From Burkholderia lata (GTDB taxonomy: Bacteria; Pseudomonadota; Gammaproteobacteria; Burkholderiales; Burkholderiaceae), in assembly GCF_902499335.1 (NCBI RefSeq), contig NZ_CABVQK010000002.1:248001-312000 (forward strand): DNA of 64,000 bases, given 5' to 3'. The position numbers and the translations under genes are program-made. Position 1 is the first letter of the stretch. The number at the start of each line of letters is the position of its first letter. Under the pieces are notes generated by a model, which saw only the letters and a program-made list of their open reading frames with translations, was not told the DNA's origin and made no database searches. Of the stretch, positions 8,504 to 17,751 are shown in pieces.

Positions 8504-9469
8504 ATGGCCGCCGCGCTCGAACGACCCAGCCTCACGGCGCTCGGCCAGCCCGGCGCGAGAAGCCGCGACAAGCTCGCGCGCATTCCGGTGCGCGTCGAGC
8601 CCGCAGCCGGTGCGGCGTTGCCGAAGCCGCCGTGGCTGCGCGCGCGGCCGATGATGAGCGCGGCGGTCGCCGACATGGCGGCCGTGCTGCGCGACCATCG
8701 GCTGCATTCCGTCTGCGAGGAGGCGATGTGCCCGAACATCGGCGAATGCTTCGCGCAGCGCACCGCGACCTTCATGATCATGGGCGGCCTGTGCACGCGG
8801 CGCTGCCCGTTCTGCGACGTCGCGCACGGCCGTCCCGAGCCGCTCGATCCCGACGAGCCCGCGCGGCTGGCCGATGCGGCCGCGGCGCTCGGGCTGCGCT
8901 ACGTCGTGATCACGTCGGTCGACCGCGACGACCTGCGCGACGGCGGCGCCGCGCATTTCGCCGCGTGCATCGCGGCGGTGCGCGCGAGCGTGCCGGGCAT
9001 CGGCGTCGAAGTGCTGACACCGGACTTCCGCGGCCGCGTGGCCCGCGCGCTCGATGCGCTGTCGACGGCCTGGCCCGACGTGTTCAATCACAATATCGAG
9101 ACGGTACCGTCGCTGTATCGCGCGGCGCGGCCGGGCGCCGACTATCGCGGTTCGCTCGAATTGCTCGCGCAGGCGAAGCGGGCGCGGCCGGGACTGGTGA
9201 CGAAATCGGGGTTGATGCTCGGGCTCGGCGAGTGCGACGACGAAGTGCGCGACACGCTGCGCGACCTGCGTGCGCATGACGTCGACGTGCTGACGCTCGG
9301 CCAGTATCTCGCACCGTCCGCGCACCATCTGCCGGTGCGACGCTACGTGAGCCCGGACGCATTCGCCGCGTGGCGCGACGAGGCGCCATTGCTGGGTTTC
9401 AGGGAAGTCGTCGCCGGCCCGCTCGTGCGGTCGTCGTATCACGCAGCCGAGGTGCTGGAGGAAACGTAG
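8504..9469 (+). CDS. lipA: lipoyl synthase (acetoin-operon copy)
   Basis: A 321-residue radical-SAM lipoyl synthase. The auxiliary cluster cysteines are Cys71, Cys76 and Cys82 ([12 protein letters not shown]) and the radical-SAM cluster is Cys97, Cys101 and Cys104 (CTRRCPFC). The C-terminal RSSYHA carries the serine ligand of the auxiliary cluster. It inserts sulphur into octanoyl groups on lipoyl domains. Because it starts 2 bases after acoC ends, its likely client is AcoC. A housekeeping lipA would normally be encoded elsewhere with lipB. The stop is only 11 bp from the convergent MATE gene. Confidence 0.92.
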   Translation: MAAALERPSLTALGQPGARSRDKLARIPVRVEPAAGAALPKPPWLRARPMMSAAVADMAAVLRDHRLHSVCEEAMCPNIGECFAQRTATFMIMGGLCTRRCPFCDVAHGRPEPLDPDEPARLADAAAALGLRYVVITSVDRDDLRDGGAAHFAACIAAVRASVPGIGVEVLTPDFRGRVARALDALSTAWPDVFNHNIETVPSLYRAARPGADYRGSLELLAQAKRARPGLVTKSGLMLGLGECDDEVRDTLRDLRAHDVDVLTLGQYLAPSAHHLPVRRYVSPDAFAAWRDEAPLLGFREVVAGPLVRSSYHAAEVLEET

Positions 9470-9480
9470 CGGGTGGCGCG

Positions 9481-10836
9481 TCAGGCGGACGCCGACGCAT
9501 GCGCACGACTGACGCGGCGCAGGTACAGCACGAGCCCGGCGCCCGCGAGCATCAGGCTGATCGTGTTCGCGAACCAGAAGCCGCGCGCGCCGGTCAGCGA
9601 CGCGGGCGCGATGCCGCCCACGTCGAAACCGAGCGCGTAGCCGCCGCTGAGCCCGACGCCCCACAGCGCGACCGCATAGATCACGGTCGGCACGACCGCG
9701 ACCTTGTAGGCGCGCAGCACGAACGCCGACGTGACCTGCAGTGCATCGAAGACGTGGTAGCACGCGACGATCGCGACGAGCGGCATCGCGGCCGCGGCGA
9801 CGGCCGGGTTCGGCGTATAGCCGCCGATGATCAGCGGTCGCAGCACGAACACGAGCAGGCCGTAGGTCGCGGCAATGCCGCACGCGAAGATCACGCTGTG
9901 CCGGCCGAGCAGCCGGGCTTCGTCGGGCCGTCCGGCGCCGAGCGCGCGCGCGACCAGCGTCGACGCCGCCACGCCGATCGACAACGGCGTCATGTACAGC
10001 ACCGCGCCGATGTTGCCGGCGATCTGGTGGCCGGCGAGCGTCGTCGTGCCGAACTGCGCGATGAACAGCGCCATGCACGTGTACGACGTGACCTCGATGA
10101 GGTACGACAGGCCCATCGGTACACCGAGTTTCAGGATCGCCTTCTGGCGTTCCCAGACCGGCCAGCAGAAGCGCGAGAAGATCGCGAGCGGCGCGAACAC
10201 GTCGAGCTTCGCGAGCAGCGTGTAGCCGATCAGCGCGAGCGCCCAGTTGATCAGCGTGCTCGCGAGCCCGCAGCCGGGGCCGCCGAGGGCCGGCACGCCG
10301 AACCCGCCGAAGATGAACCACACGTTGAGCGGAAACTTGAGCAGCAGCGCGCCGATCTGCAGGATCATCGCGAGGCGCGGCTTGCCGGCCGCATTGGTCA
10401 GCGCGTTGTAGATGCGGAAGACGAGGCTGGCGGGCAGCCCGTACGACAGGATTCGCAGGTAGTCGACGGTGCGGTCGTGCAGCGCGGCGGGCGTGTGCGC
10501 GACGCGCAGCAGCGGTTCGGGAAAGTGCAGCAGGAGGAAGCCGGGCACCGCGAGCAGCAGTGCGAGCCACAGCGCCTGGCGCACTTCCTCGCCGATCTCG
10601 GCATAGCGCCGCGCGCCGTACAGTTGCCCGGTGATCGGCTGCAGCGCGGACAGGATGCCCGTCAGGCCGATATAGATCGATATGTAGATCGACGAGCCGA
10701 GCCCGAGCGCGGCCAGGTCGACGGCCGAGTAGCGCCCGACCATCGCGGTGTCGATCACGCCGAACGCGATGATCGCGAGCTGGCCGACGAGCACCGGCCA
10801 CGCGAGACCGACGATCCGGCGGATGTCGCCGAACAT
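9481..10836 (-). CDS. MATE-family efflux transporter (NorM-like)
   Basis: A 451-residue inner-membrane protein with about 12 hydrophobic segments and the two-fold MATE repeat (GLAWPVLVGQL near the N-terminus, then VDTAMVGR-like IDTAMVGRYS). It should export cationic or amphipathic compounds in exchange for sodium or protons. ATG at 10836 is chosen because MFGDIRRIVG matches the usual start; upstream in-frame sequence belongs to the previous gene. Its start lies 2 bases after the stop of the glycosyltransferase gene, so the two are probably co-transcribed and coupled. Substrate unknown. Confidence 0.9.
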   Translation of the reverse strand: MFGDIRRIVGLAWPVLVGQLAIIAFGVIDTAMVGRYSAVDLAALGLGSSIYISIYIGLTGILSALQPITGQLYGARRYAEIGEEVRQALWLALLLAVPGFLLLHFPEPLLRVAHTPAALHDRTVDYLRILSYGLPASLVFRIYNALTNAAGKPRLAMILQIGALLLKFPLNVWFIFGGFGVPALGGPGCGLASTLINWALALIGYTLLAKLDVFAPLAIFSRFCWPVWERQKAILKLGVPMGLSYLIEVTSYTCMALFIAQFGTTTLAGHQIAGNIGAVLYMTPLSIGVAASTLVARALGAGRPDEARLLGRHSVIFACGIAATYGLLVFVLRPLIIGGYTPNPAVAAAAMPLVAIVACYHVFDALQVTSAFVLRAYKVAVVPTVIYAVALWGVGLSGGYALGFDVGGIAPASLTGARGFWFANTISLMLAGAGLVLYLRRVSRAHASASA

Positions 10837-10838
10837 CG

Positions 10839-12596
10839 TCAATCGGCCGGCTGGCGGCGCGGCGGACGCCGCTTGACGGGCGTCTTCGGCCGTTCGATGC
10901 GCTCGTACAGGCGGAAGCGCTCGTCGCGGTCGGCGGCACGTCGGCCTTCCCACACGAGACGCCACACGTATTGCGACATCGAGCTCGGCTCGCCGAAGTC
11001 CGCGCGGTCCTGGCGCAGGATCACGTCGCAGTCGCCGGAGAAGTCGAAGCGCATGTTGCCGAAATACGCGAAGGTCGCGATCTGCGCGTCACCGAGCCGC
11101 ACGGGCGAGATGCACTCGTAGTCGGAGGGCAGGTGTACGGCGATCTGCTGGGCGACATCGCGGTAGGTCCGGCCGTAGTTGACGATCGGCAGCCACAGCG
11201 TCATCAGCAGCACCCACATCAGCGTGGTGCCCGCGCCCGACAGCACGACGCTGCGCCACAGCACCTTCGGCTGCCGCGAGATGCGCCAGCGCACGAGGAA
11301 GCACCAGCACACGGTGGCGATCACCGCGCAGATGAACGACAGGATCTTGAAGTGCGGCTCATAACCGGGCACGAGGCGCGCCAGGTTGCGCGCGAGCGGA
11401 TGCGGGAAGCCCGTGAGCGACGCGAGCCACACAAGCCACACGAAGGTGCCGAGGATCGTGAAGCTCAGCACCGCGAACCAGTCGATCGCGTTGATCGCGC
11501 CGCGCTTGAGGGTCGGCAGCGCGAACGTCGCGAGCACCGCGAGCGGCGGCAGCAGCAGCATGTACATGCGGTTCGACTGCTGGCTCTGCAGGATCACGAG
11601 CGCGACGAGCGGCACGGCGACCGACAGCGGAATCGCGATGTGCGCCCGGCGGCGCATGCCGGCCCAGCTCCACCATGCCCAGATCGCGAGCGGCCACGCG
11701 GGCCACGTGAACAGCGGCAGGTTCTTTGCCGCATAGCCGAGCACCGCGGTCGGCGGGCCCGAAAAACGCATCAGGCTGCCGTGGATCCACTGGTTGAAGA
11801 ACCATGCGGCGTCGTCGGGCGCCGCGACGAACGCGGCCAGCGGCCACAGCGCGAAGATCGCGGCCGCGAGCGGCACGCCGACGAGCGGCAGGCGCAGGTT
11901 GCGCATCTCCGGCGTGACGAGCCACAGCACGGCGGTGCCGGCGAGCAGGGCGACGACCAGCACCGGGTTGCCGGACAGGGCGACGAGGCCGATCGCGACA
12001 CCCCACCACAGCGCGCCCTGCATCGGCTTGTCGATGCCGCGCACGATCCCGTAGACGAGCATCGCGATCCACGCGAACTGCGCGAGCTGCGGCGTCGTTT
12101 CGTGCCCGCGCTCCGCGAGGCCGAAGCAGGCGACGAGAACCAGCAGTGCGCCGTCGGCGAGCGTGCGGCCGTAGTCGCGCGGCTCGGGCTCGCCGCCGAA
12201 TGCGTATTTGAACGGCTGGACTTCGGCACGGCGGCCGAGCAGGTAGGCCGCGTACCAGACGAATGCGCATGCGACGCAGAACAGCACGCCGGTATCGACG
12301 CGCGATGCGTTGCTCGCGTCGACCCACGGGCCGAGGCCGCGGATCGACAGTGCGCCGAGCCAGTAGCCGAGCGGCCCGTCGGTCGTGATGAACTTGCCGA
12401 CCAGGTTCGGCAGCAGCCAGTCGTGCCAGCCGCCCTTGGCCATCGTCCACATCACGCCAAAGCCCGCCGCGTCCTCGTTCTTCCACGGGTCGCGACCGAA
12501 CAGGCCGAACGCGGCGTAGACGAAGCAGAGGGTGAGCAGCAGCCAGCGCGGCAGCGCGCGCGTGGCGGAGGCGGTGAGACGGACGACAGGCTTCAT
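10839..12596 (-). CDS. GT39-type (ArnT/PMT-like) integral membrane glycosyltransferase
   Basis: A 585-residue polytopic membrane protein. After the first transmembrane helix comes a short periplasmic loop with the acidic motif GRDPWKNEDAAGFG (about 34-47), typical of lipid-linked-sugar glycosyltransferases such as ArnT and PMT. About a dozen hydrophobic helices and a soluble C-terminal segment follow. It probably moves a sugar from a polyprenyl-phosphate donor to an envelope acceptor; neither is shown here. The start at 12596 lacks a clear Shine-Dalgarno sequence. The MATE gene follows after 2 bases. Confidence 0.8.
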   Translation of the reverse strand: MKPVVRLTASATRALPRWLLLTLCFVYAAFGLFGRDPWKNEDAAGFGVMWTMAKGGWHDWLLPNLVGKFITTDGPLGYWLGALSIRGLGPWVDASNASRVDTGVLFCVACAFVWYAAYLLGRRAEVQPFKYAFGGEPEPRDYGRTLADGALLVLVACFGLAERGHETTPQLAQFAWIAMLVYGIVRGIDKPMQGALWWGVAIGLVALSGNPVLVVALLAGTAVLWLVTPEMRNLRLPLVGVPLAAAIFALWPLAAFVAAPDDAAWFFNQWIHGSLMRFSGPPTAVLGYAAKNLPLFTWPAWPLAIWAWWSWAGMRRRAHIAIPLSVAVPLVALVILQSQQSNRMYMLLLPPLAVLATFALPTLKRGAINAIDWFAVLSFTILGTFVWLVWLASLTGFPHPLARNLARLVPGYEPHFKILSFICAVIATVCWCFLVRWRISRQPKVLWRSVVLSGAGTTLMWVLLMTLWLPIVNYGRTYRDVAQQIAVHLPSDYECISPVRLGDAQIATFAYFGNMRFDFSGDCDVILRQDRADFGEPSSMSQYVWRLVWEGRRAADRDERFRLYERIERPKTPVKRRPPRRQPAD

Positions 12597-12744
12597 GCAG
12601 ATGAGCGATTTGTTATGGGCGGGTGGCCGGCGCGGTTGCGCGCGGTGGAGCCGGTTTCGAGCATCCGGCATTGTAGACGCGCCCGCTGTTGCGCGTCAGG
12701 TCGATGCCCGGGCGCCGGCTGGCACCTGCCGGGCGAGCAGAGAC

Positions 12745-12772
12745 AAAAAAGGGCAGCCTGGGCTGCCCTTTT
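12745..12772 (-). terminator. intrinsic terminator after rpmE
   Basis: Stem GGGCAGCC/GGCTGCCC with a CA/TG-type loop, followed on the minus strand by a run of six T. It lies between the L31 gene and the glycosyltransferase gene and would separate the two transcription units. Confidence 0.85.
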
Positions 12773-12815
12773 GTGCGACACCGGTGCGTTGCAACCACCG
12801 GATGCAATGCGAAGC

Positions 12816-13076
12816 TTACTTCGCCTTGCCGCTGGCGCGTACGCCGAACTTGTTCTTGAACTTCTCGACACGGCCTGCCGTGTCCATGATCTTTTGCTGA
12901 CCCGTGTAGAACGAGTGCGATTCCGACGACACTTCGATCTTGGCGAGCGGGTAGGTCTTGCCGTCGAGTTCGATGTTTTCGCGCGTCTGGATCGTCGAGC
13001 GCGTGATGAACTTGAAGCCGTTCGACATGTCTTGGAAGACGACTTCGCGGTAGTTCGGGTGGATGCCTTCTTTCAT
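12816..13076 (-). CDS. rpmE2: 50S ribosomal protein L31, type B (zinc-free)
   Basis: An 86-residue L31. It starts [14 protein letters not shown] and ends with the basic [14 protein letters not shown] tail. The CxxC zinc-ribbon cysteines of type A L31 are absent; the protein contains no cysteine at all, so it is the C-minus form. In bacteria with both paralogues the C-minus form replaces L31 under zinc limitation. No second copy lies in this window, so it may be the only L31 here. The start is preceded by AAGGAAAG. A terminator follows. Confidence 0.95.
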   Translation of the reverse strand: MKEGIHPNYREVVFQDMSNGFKFITRSTIQTRENIELDGKTYPLAKIEVSSESHSFYTGQQKIMDTAGRVEKFKNKFGVRASGKAK

Positions 13077-13197
13077 GGTCTTTCCTTGGTGAGAGCGGTA
13101 GCCAACCCGCCGCTTGCCGTGCCGGAGCGCGCATATTGCGCAAACCAGACGACGCCAAGCCCGGCGCGAGCCACTTGCCTAAGGTCGAAAAACGGCG

Positions 13198-13206
13198 ATT
13201 ATGCCA
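13198..13206 (-). promoter_or_regulatory. putative extended -10 promoter of the L31 gene
   Basis: On the minus strand TGG-CATAAT forms an extended -10 element upstream of the L31 gene. It would give a leader of about 115 bases, long enough for post-transcriptional control, although no recognised L31 leader fold was identified by eye. The -35 region is not convincing. Confidence 0.4.
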
Positions 13207-13233
13207 GAAAATCAGATGGTTGACGAATAATTT

Positions 13234-14067
13234 TCACGGTGTGTCGAGCGCGCCGGTGCCGGCCGGATCCTGCCGGTAGTAGCGCGCGAGCAGCCGGTAC
13301 AGCTCCGGAAATTCGGACTCGAACGCTTTCGGCCGGACGAACAGCGCTTCGCTGCATACCGCGAAGAATTCCGACGGGTGGTCGGCCGCATAGGGATCGA
13401 TCAGCGAGTCCCGCTCGAAGCGCGCCCACGCGCGGTCCGGCACGGCGTCGACGCGCGCGCAGAACTGGTCGTACGCGTGCTCGAACACGTCGGCCCAGGC
13501 CTGCGCATCGAGGTGCGGCGCGTGCCAGCGGCGAAAAAGGGGCGGATAGCCGTCGGCCGCGCCGTTGACCATGTCGATCTTGTGCGCGAACTCGTGGATC
13601 ACGACGTTGTACGCGTCGCGGCCGTCCGTCATCTGCGCATCTTCCCAGGACAGGATCACGGGGCCGCCTTCCCAGGCCTCGCCGCTCGCATCCTGCTCGA
13701 CTTCGTGGACGACGCCGTCCTCGTCCTGCACTGTCTTGCGGATCACGAATTCGCCCGGATACACGACGACGCCGACCCAGCCGTCGTACAGCGACAGGTC
13801 GAGATTCAGCACGGGCAGGCACGCCTGCACGGCGATCGCGACGACCATCGCGTCGGTCAGCTCGAGCCCGTGCGCGGTCGAGAACGATTTCTTCGCGATG
13901 AACAGGCTCGTCAGTTCGCGTAGCCGGCCGAGCGCATCGGGTGACAGCGCCGCGAGGAACGGCAGGCGCTCGACGGTGTCCTGCCACAGCGCGTCGGGGA
14001 TCGGGTGGCTGCGCAGCGCGCGGTCGCGGCGGCGGTCGTCGAACCAGCGGGTCAGTTTCGAGAGCAT
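13234..14067 (-). CDS. mtfA: MtfA/M90-family zinc metallopeptidase
   Basis: A 277-residue protein of the MtfA (YeeI) family. The zinc-binding HEFAH lies at 158-162 (HEFAHKIDM) and a downstream HPSEFFAV carries the probable third ligand. In Escherichia coli MtfA is a cytosolic peptidase that also titrates the glucose repressor Mlc. Burkholderia generally lacks that glucose circuit, so the peptidase role is the safer reading. Length is typical. It stands alone between the L31 gene and the MFS gene, with its own start at 14067. Confidence 0.88.
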   Translation of the reverse strand: MLSKLTRWFDDRRRDRALRSHPIPDALWQDTVERLPFLAALSPDALGRLRELTSLFIAKKSFSTAHGLELTDAMVVAIAVQACLPVLNLDLSLYDGWVGVVVYPGEFVIRKTVQDEDGVVHEVEQDASGEAWEGGPVILSWEDAQMTDGRDAYNVVIHEFAHKIDMVNGAADGYPPLFRRWHAPHLDAQAWADVFEHAYDQFCARVDAVPDRAWARFERDSLIDPYAADHPSEFFAVCSEALFVRPKAFESEFPELYRLLARYYRQDPAGTGALDTP

Positions 14068-14105
14068 GAAGGCGGCTCGCGGAAATCCAAAGCCTGTCTT
14101 TTAAC

Positions 14106-15662
14106 TCAATCGATCTCTTTTTGCCATGCCGCGAAGAGGCCGCCGACGAGCGCGACGCCCGCCAGGAAGTAAAAGCCGTCGAGCGACGCGAGGAATGACG
14201 CCTGTTGCGCGACCATCCGCGCGATCGACGCGATCGCGAGGCCGTGCGCTTCGTTCGGCGCGTGGCCGGCGGCGGCATAGCTGCGCGTCAGCGCGTCGAC
14301 GGTCTGCTGGAACAGCGGGTCGAATACGTTCGCGCGCTCGACGAGCCGCGTCTGGTGCACGGCCACGCGGTGCTGTTCGACGATGATCACCGATGACGTC
14401 GCGAACGAGATCGTCAGTTGCCGCACGATGTTCTTCAGCCGATAGCCGTGCGTATATTCGTCGATCGCGAAGATCCGGAACGTCAGGTTGGCCACCGGCA
14501 GCACGATGAAGAGCAGCAGCAGCCCGCGCAGCAGCAGCGGGACGATCAGCGCGGCTTCGCCGACCTGCGGCGTCATTCGCGTCATCCACAGCGCGGCCGT
14601 GATGGCGATCGCGAACCCAGGCACGACGAACCACTTCTTGTGCGTGACGAACTTCGCGTAACGCAGGTACGCGAACAGCGCGGTGGCTGAAATCAGCGAC
14701 ATCGTGCCCACCAGCCGCCCGGCGTTCTCGACCGGATAGCCGAGCCCGCCTTCGAGAAACCGCGACGTCAGGTAGCTGAAGCCCGTCGACTCGTAGTAAT
14801 AGAACATGTAGAGCAGCAGCCCGACCCGGAACGTCCGTTCGCGGAACGCGTGCAGGCGCACGAGCGGCGTCGGATGGTTCCACTGGTGATACGCGAACCA
14901 CGCAAGCGCGCCGATTCCCGCGATCGTCAGCAGGATCAGCAGCGGCGAGCCGCTATAGAGCTGGTAATGCACCTGCTGCAGCACGATCTGCAGCGCGCCT
15001 TGCGCGAGCGCGAACACGACATACGGCCAGAAGTGCCCGGAGCCGCGTTCGTCGTCGGGTGTCCGGCCCGAATCGGGCAGCGTGAGCAATGCGAGGATCG
15101 CGAACGCGATGCCGGCCGGCGCCGTGCACGCGAACAGCGCGCGCCACGTCGAATGCGCGACGAGCAGGCCGCCGACGATCGGTGCGAGCGCGCTGCCGAG
15201 CAGGATCATGATCAGGAACGCGCGTGTCGCGGGCGGCCGTTCCTGCGGCTTGAAACTGATCTGGATCAGGATCCGGCACGCGCCCATCATCGGGCCGATG
15301 AAATATCCCTGGAAGCCGCGCGCGAATGCGAGTTCGAGCGACGTGTCGGCGAGCGCGGCCGCGATTGCGCCGAACGAGAACATCAGCATGCAGCCGGCGA
15401 CGTAGCGGCGATGGCCGAGCCGGTCGACCCACCATTGCTGCTGCAGGATGCCGAGCACGGCCGTGACCGCGTAGGCGCTCGACGACCACACGAGTTCGTC
15501 GGGCGATGCGTTGATGCCGCCCGCGATGTAGCTCGCGAAGAACGAGAAGACGGCGTTGTCGAAATAGTCGATGCCGGTGACGAGTGCGAGCGCCCACGGG
15601 AACAGGTCCGCGCGCAGGTTCGCGCGGCTCCACAGCGGCGAGCGACCGGGCATCGCACTCAT
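14106..15662 (-). CDS. MFS drug efflux transporter (DHA2-like)
   Basis: A 518-residue major-facilitator protein with about 14 hydrophobic segments, as in the DHA2 (EmrB/QacA) drug:proton antiporter group. WWVDRLGHRR lies between helices 2 and 3, corresponding to the MFS motif A region. The start ATG at 15662 overlaps the stop of the upstream MerR gene as ATGA, a sign of translational coupling. The regulator-pump pairing suggests an inducible export system for an aromatic or lipophilic compound. No membrane-fusion partner is adjacent. Confidence 0.87.
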   Translation of the reverse strand: MSAMPGRSPLWSRANLRADLFPWALALVTGIDYFDNAVFSFFASYIAGGINASPDELVWSSSAYAVTAVLGILQQQWWVDRLGHRRYVAGCMLMFSFGAIAAALADTSLELAFARGFQGYFIGPMMGACRILIQISFKPQERPPATRAFLIMILLGSALAPIVGGLLVAHSTWRALFACTAPAGIAFAILALLTLPDSGRTPDDERGSGHFWPYVVFALAQGALQIVLQQVHYQLYSGSPLLILLTIAGIGALAWFAYHQWNHPTPLVRLHAFRERTFRVGLLLYMFYYYESTGFSYLTSRFLEGGLGYPVENAGRLVGTMSLISATALFAYLRYAKFVTHKKWFVVPGFAIAITAALWMTRMTPQVGEAALIVPLLLRGLLLLFIVLPVANLTFRIFAIDEYTHGYRLKNIVRQLTISFATSSVIIVEQHRVAVHQTRLVERANVFDPLFQQTVDALTRSYAAAGHAPNEAHGLAIASIARMVAQQASFLASLDGFYFLAGVALVGGLFAAWQKEID

Positions 15663-16159
15663 TCGCGTGTCTTGCGCGTGCGCCGCGTGCCGGCTTCGGC
15701 CTGCCGCTGCGCGATCAGCGCATCGGCGTTTTCGCCGGCAAGACGCCGATCGACGTAGTCGATGTCGTGCTGCAGCTCCTTGCGCAGCGCGATGGCTTCT
15801 TTCAGTTCGCGCTGGACGGCCGCGATCCGCTGGTCGAGCGTATCGATCTGTTCGGTGAGACCGGTGCGGATGTCGCGCAGCGACGCGTCGGAATAGCGGC
15901 GCCGGCCGTCGCCCGTTTCTTCCAGCGGGCGCTTCAGCATCTCGGTGATGCCGTGCAGCGAGAAGCCGAGCGCGCGCAGCCGCAGGATGCGCGCGAAGCG
16001 TTCGAGGTCGGCTTCGTCGTAGAGGCGGTAGCGGCCTTCGCTGCGCGATGGCGTGACGAGGCCGCGCTCTTCGTAATACTTCAGCGTGCGCGGCGTGACG
16101 CCGAGCCGCGACGCGGCATCGCTCACGGTCAGCAGCGGGGTGGAGGCGTCGTTCGGCAT
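15659..16159 (-). CDS. MerR-family regulator of the adjacent MFS pump
   Basis: A 166-residue MerR regulator. The N-terminal helix-turn-helix (LTVSDAASRLGVTPRTLKYYEERGL) occupies about residues 9-34. A long dimerisation coiled coil of about residues 95-145 (EQIDTLDQRIAAVQRELKEA) follows, and the tail is basic. No metal-binding cysteines are present. It is first in a two-gene operon with the MFS transporter (ATGA overlap). Upstream lies a dyad and a perfect -10 hexamer, so it probably controls its own operon. Confidence 0.88.
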   Translation of the reverse strand: MPNDASTPLLTVSDAASRLGVTPRTLKYYEERGLVTPSRSEGRYRLYDEADLERFARILRLRALGFSLHGITEMLKRPLEETGDGRRRYSDASLRDIRTGLTEQIDTLDQRIAAVQRELKEAIALRKELQHDIDYVDRRLAGENADALIAQRQAEAGTRRTRKTRE

Positions 16160-16194
16160 CGGGAGGCGGGGGATTCGGTGTGGGCGATGACGCG

Positions 16195-16229
16195 ATTATA
16201 GATCAACCTGTACGTTCACGTTCAGGTTG
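16195..16229 (-). promoter_or_regulatory. MerR-type promoter with dyad operator
   Basis: On the minus strand a perfect TATAAT (complement of 16195-16200) lies just downstream of an inverted repeat with 7-bp arms. The arms are CAACCTG (16204-16210) and CAGGTTG (16223-16229) with a 12-base spacer. A dyad directly upstream of the -10 is the layout used by MerR regulators that untwist the promoter. The -35 is weak, as expected for an activated promoter. It should drive the MerR-MFS operon. Confidence 0.7.
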
Positions 16230-16235
16230 GCACCG

Positions 16236-16277
16236 AAAAACGGCCGCCGGGCAGGATGCGCGGGCGGCCGTCTTTTT
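16236..16277 (-). terminator. terminator after rho
   Basis: Stem ACGGCCGCC/GGCGGCCGT (16240-16248 and 16263-16271) flanked on both sides by A/T runs. It can act in either direction; on the minus strand it ends the rho transcript just before the MerR promoter. Confidence 0.8.
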
Positions 16278-16295
16278 GGTGCGGGGCGGGGGTGA

Positions 16296-17558
16296 TCAGC
16301 CGCCGCGGCGCATCAGGTCGAAGAACTCGGAGTTGCTCTTCGTCTGGCGGATCTTGTCGAGCAGGAATTCCATCGCTTCGACTTCGTCCATGTCGTGGAT
16401 GAACTTGCGCAGCACCCAGATCTTCTGAAGGATCTCGGGCTTGATCAGCATTTCTTCGCGACGCGTGCCCGACTTGTTCAGGTTGATCGACGGATACACG
16501 CGCTTTTCCGCGAGGCGGCGCTCGAGGTGCACTTCCATGTTGCCGGTGCCCTTGAACTCTTCGTAGATCACGTCGTCCATGCGGCTGCCGGTTTCGATCA
16601 GTGCGGTGCCGATGATCGTCAGCGAGCCGCCTTCCTCGATGTTGCGCGCCGCGCCGAAGAAGCGCTTCGGACGTTGCAGTGCGTTCGCGTCGACACCACC
16701 CGTCAGCACCTTGCCCGATGCCGGGATCACGGTGTTGTACGCGCGTGCGAGACGCGTGATCGAGTCGAGCAGAATCACGACATCGTGCTTCATTTCGACG
16801 AGGCGCTTGGCCTTCTCGATCACCATTTCGGCGACCTGGACGTGGCGCGTGGCCGGTTCGTCGAACGTCGAGGCGATCACTTCGCCGGCGACCGAACGCT
16901 GCATTTCGGTCACTTCTTCAGGGCGCTCGTCGATCAGCAGCACGAACAGGATCACGTCCGGGTGGTTCTGCTTGATCGCGTGTGCGATGTGCTGGAGCAT
17001 CACGGTCTTGCCCGACTTCGGCGACGCGACGAGCAGGCCGCGCTGGCCCTTGCCGATCGGCGCGATCATGTCGATGATGCGGCCCGTGACGTTTTCCTCG
17101 CCGCGCATTTCGCGTTCGAGCGACAGCGGCTTGTTCGGGTGCAGCGGCGTGAGGTTCTCGAACATGATCTTGTGTTTCGAGGCCTCGGGCGGCTGCCCGT
17201 TGACTTTGTCGACCTTCACCAGCGCGAAGTAGCGCTCGCCGTCCTTCGGCGTGCGGACTTCACCTTCGATGGTGTCGCCGGTGTGCAGGTTGAAGCGGCG
17301 GATCTGCGACGGGCTGATATAGATGTCGTCGGTGCTCGCGAGGTACGACATTTCCGGCGAGCGCAGGAAGCCGAAGCCGTCCGGCAGCACTTCGAGCGTA
17401 CCGTCGCCGAAGATCGTCTCTCCCGTCTTGGCGCGCTTTTTAAGAATGGCAAACATCAACTCCTGCTTGCGCAGGCGGTTCGCGTTTTCGATCTCCAGGC
17501 CATTGGCCATTTCGATCAGTTCGGAGACGTGCAGAGACTTGAGCTCGGATAAATGCAT
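16296..17558 (-). CDS. rho: transcription termination factor Rho
   Basis: A 420-residue Rho protein of standard length. The N-terminal helix bundle ([14 protein letters not shown]) is followed by the cold-shock-like RNA-binding domain ([14 protein letters not shown], about 60-73). The hexameric ATPase domain has Walker A around Lys184 (SPKSGKT) and the DEVxxMQRS-like EEVTEMQRS segment. It terminates untranslated transcripts. It follows trxA on the same strand after a 193-base gap, and a TAGAAT hexamer (complement of 17657-17662) may be its own -10 element. Confidence 0.98.
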   Translation of the reverse strand: MHLSELKSLHVSELIEMANGLEIENANRLRKQELMFAILKKRAKTGETIFGDGTLEVLPDGFGFLRSPEMSYLASTDDIYISPSQIRRFNLHTGDTIEGEVRTPKDGERYFALVKVDKVNGQPPEASKHKIMFENLTPLHPNKPLSLEREMRGEENVTGRIIDMIAPIGKGQRGLLVASPKSGKTVMLQHIAHAIKQNHPDVILFVLLIDERPEEVTEMQRSVAGEVIASTFDEPATRHVQVAEMVIEKAKRLVEMKHDVVILLDSITRLARAYNTVIPASGKVLTGGVDANALQRPKRFFGAARNIEEGGSLTIIGTALIETGSRMDDVIYEEFKGTGNMEVHLERRLAEKRVYPSINLNKSGTRREEMLIKPEILQKIWVLRKFIHDMDEVEAMEFLLDKIRQTKSNSEFFDLMRRGG

Positions 17559-17751
17559 ACGGAGAACCCGCCAGGGAGGAGACGACGAAAGAAATAAAGG
17601 GAGGAGGGCGAGCGGAAGCGCTCAGAGACTTAAATGCGTCTTGTAGACGTTTTTTAATTCTAGCATAGGCCGATTCGCGCTTGAGCGAGCGATCGGCGGC
17701 TTGTCGGCAGACGTGTTGCCGGTTGACAACACGTCCGCGGAACTGCCTGTA

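Noticed and set aside
8108..10939. 943-codon minus-strand frame across acoC, lipA and the MATE gene
   Set aside because: It runs antisense to acoC and lipA and out of frame through the MATE gene, all well supported; composition is Arg/Ala-rich.
10971..13223. 750-codon plus-strand frame opposite the glycosyltransferase and L31 genes
   Set aside because: Antisense shadow that also crosses a terminator and the L31 gene.
17640..17660. CGTCT-TGT-AGACG followed by T-run on the plus strand in the rho leader
   Set aside because: Only a 5-bp stem, and no plus-strand gene lies upstream to be terminated.
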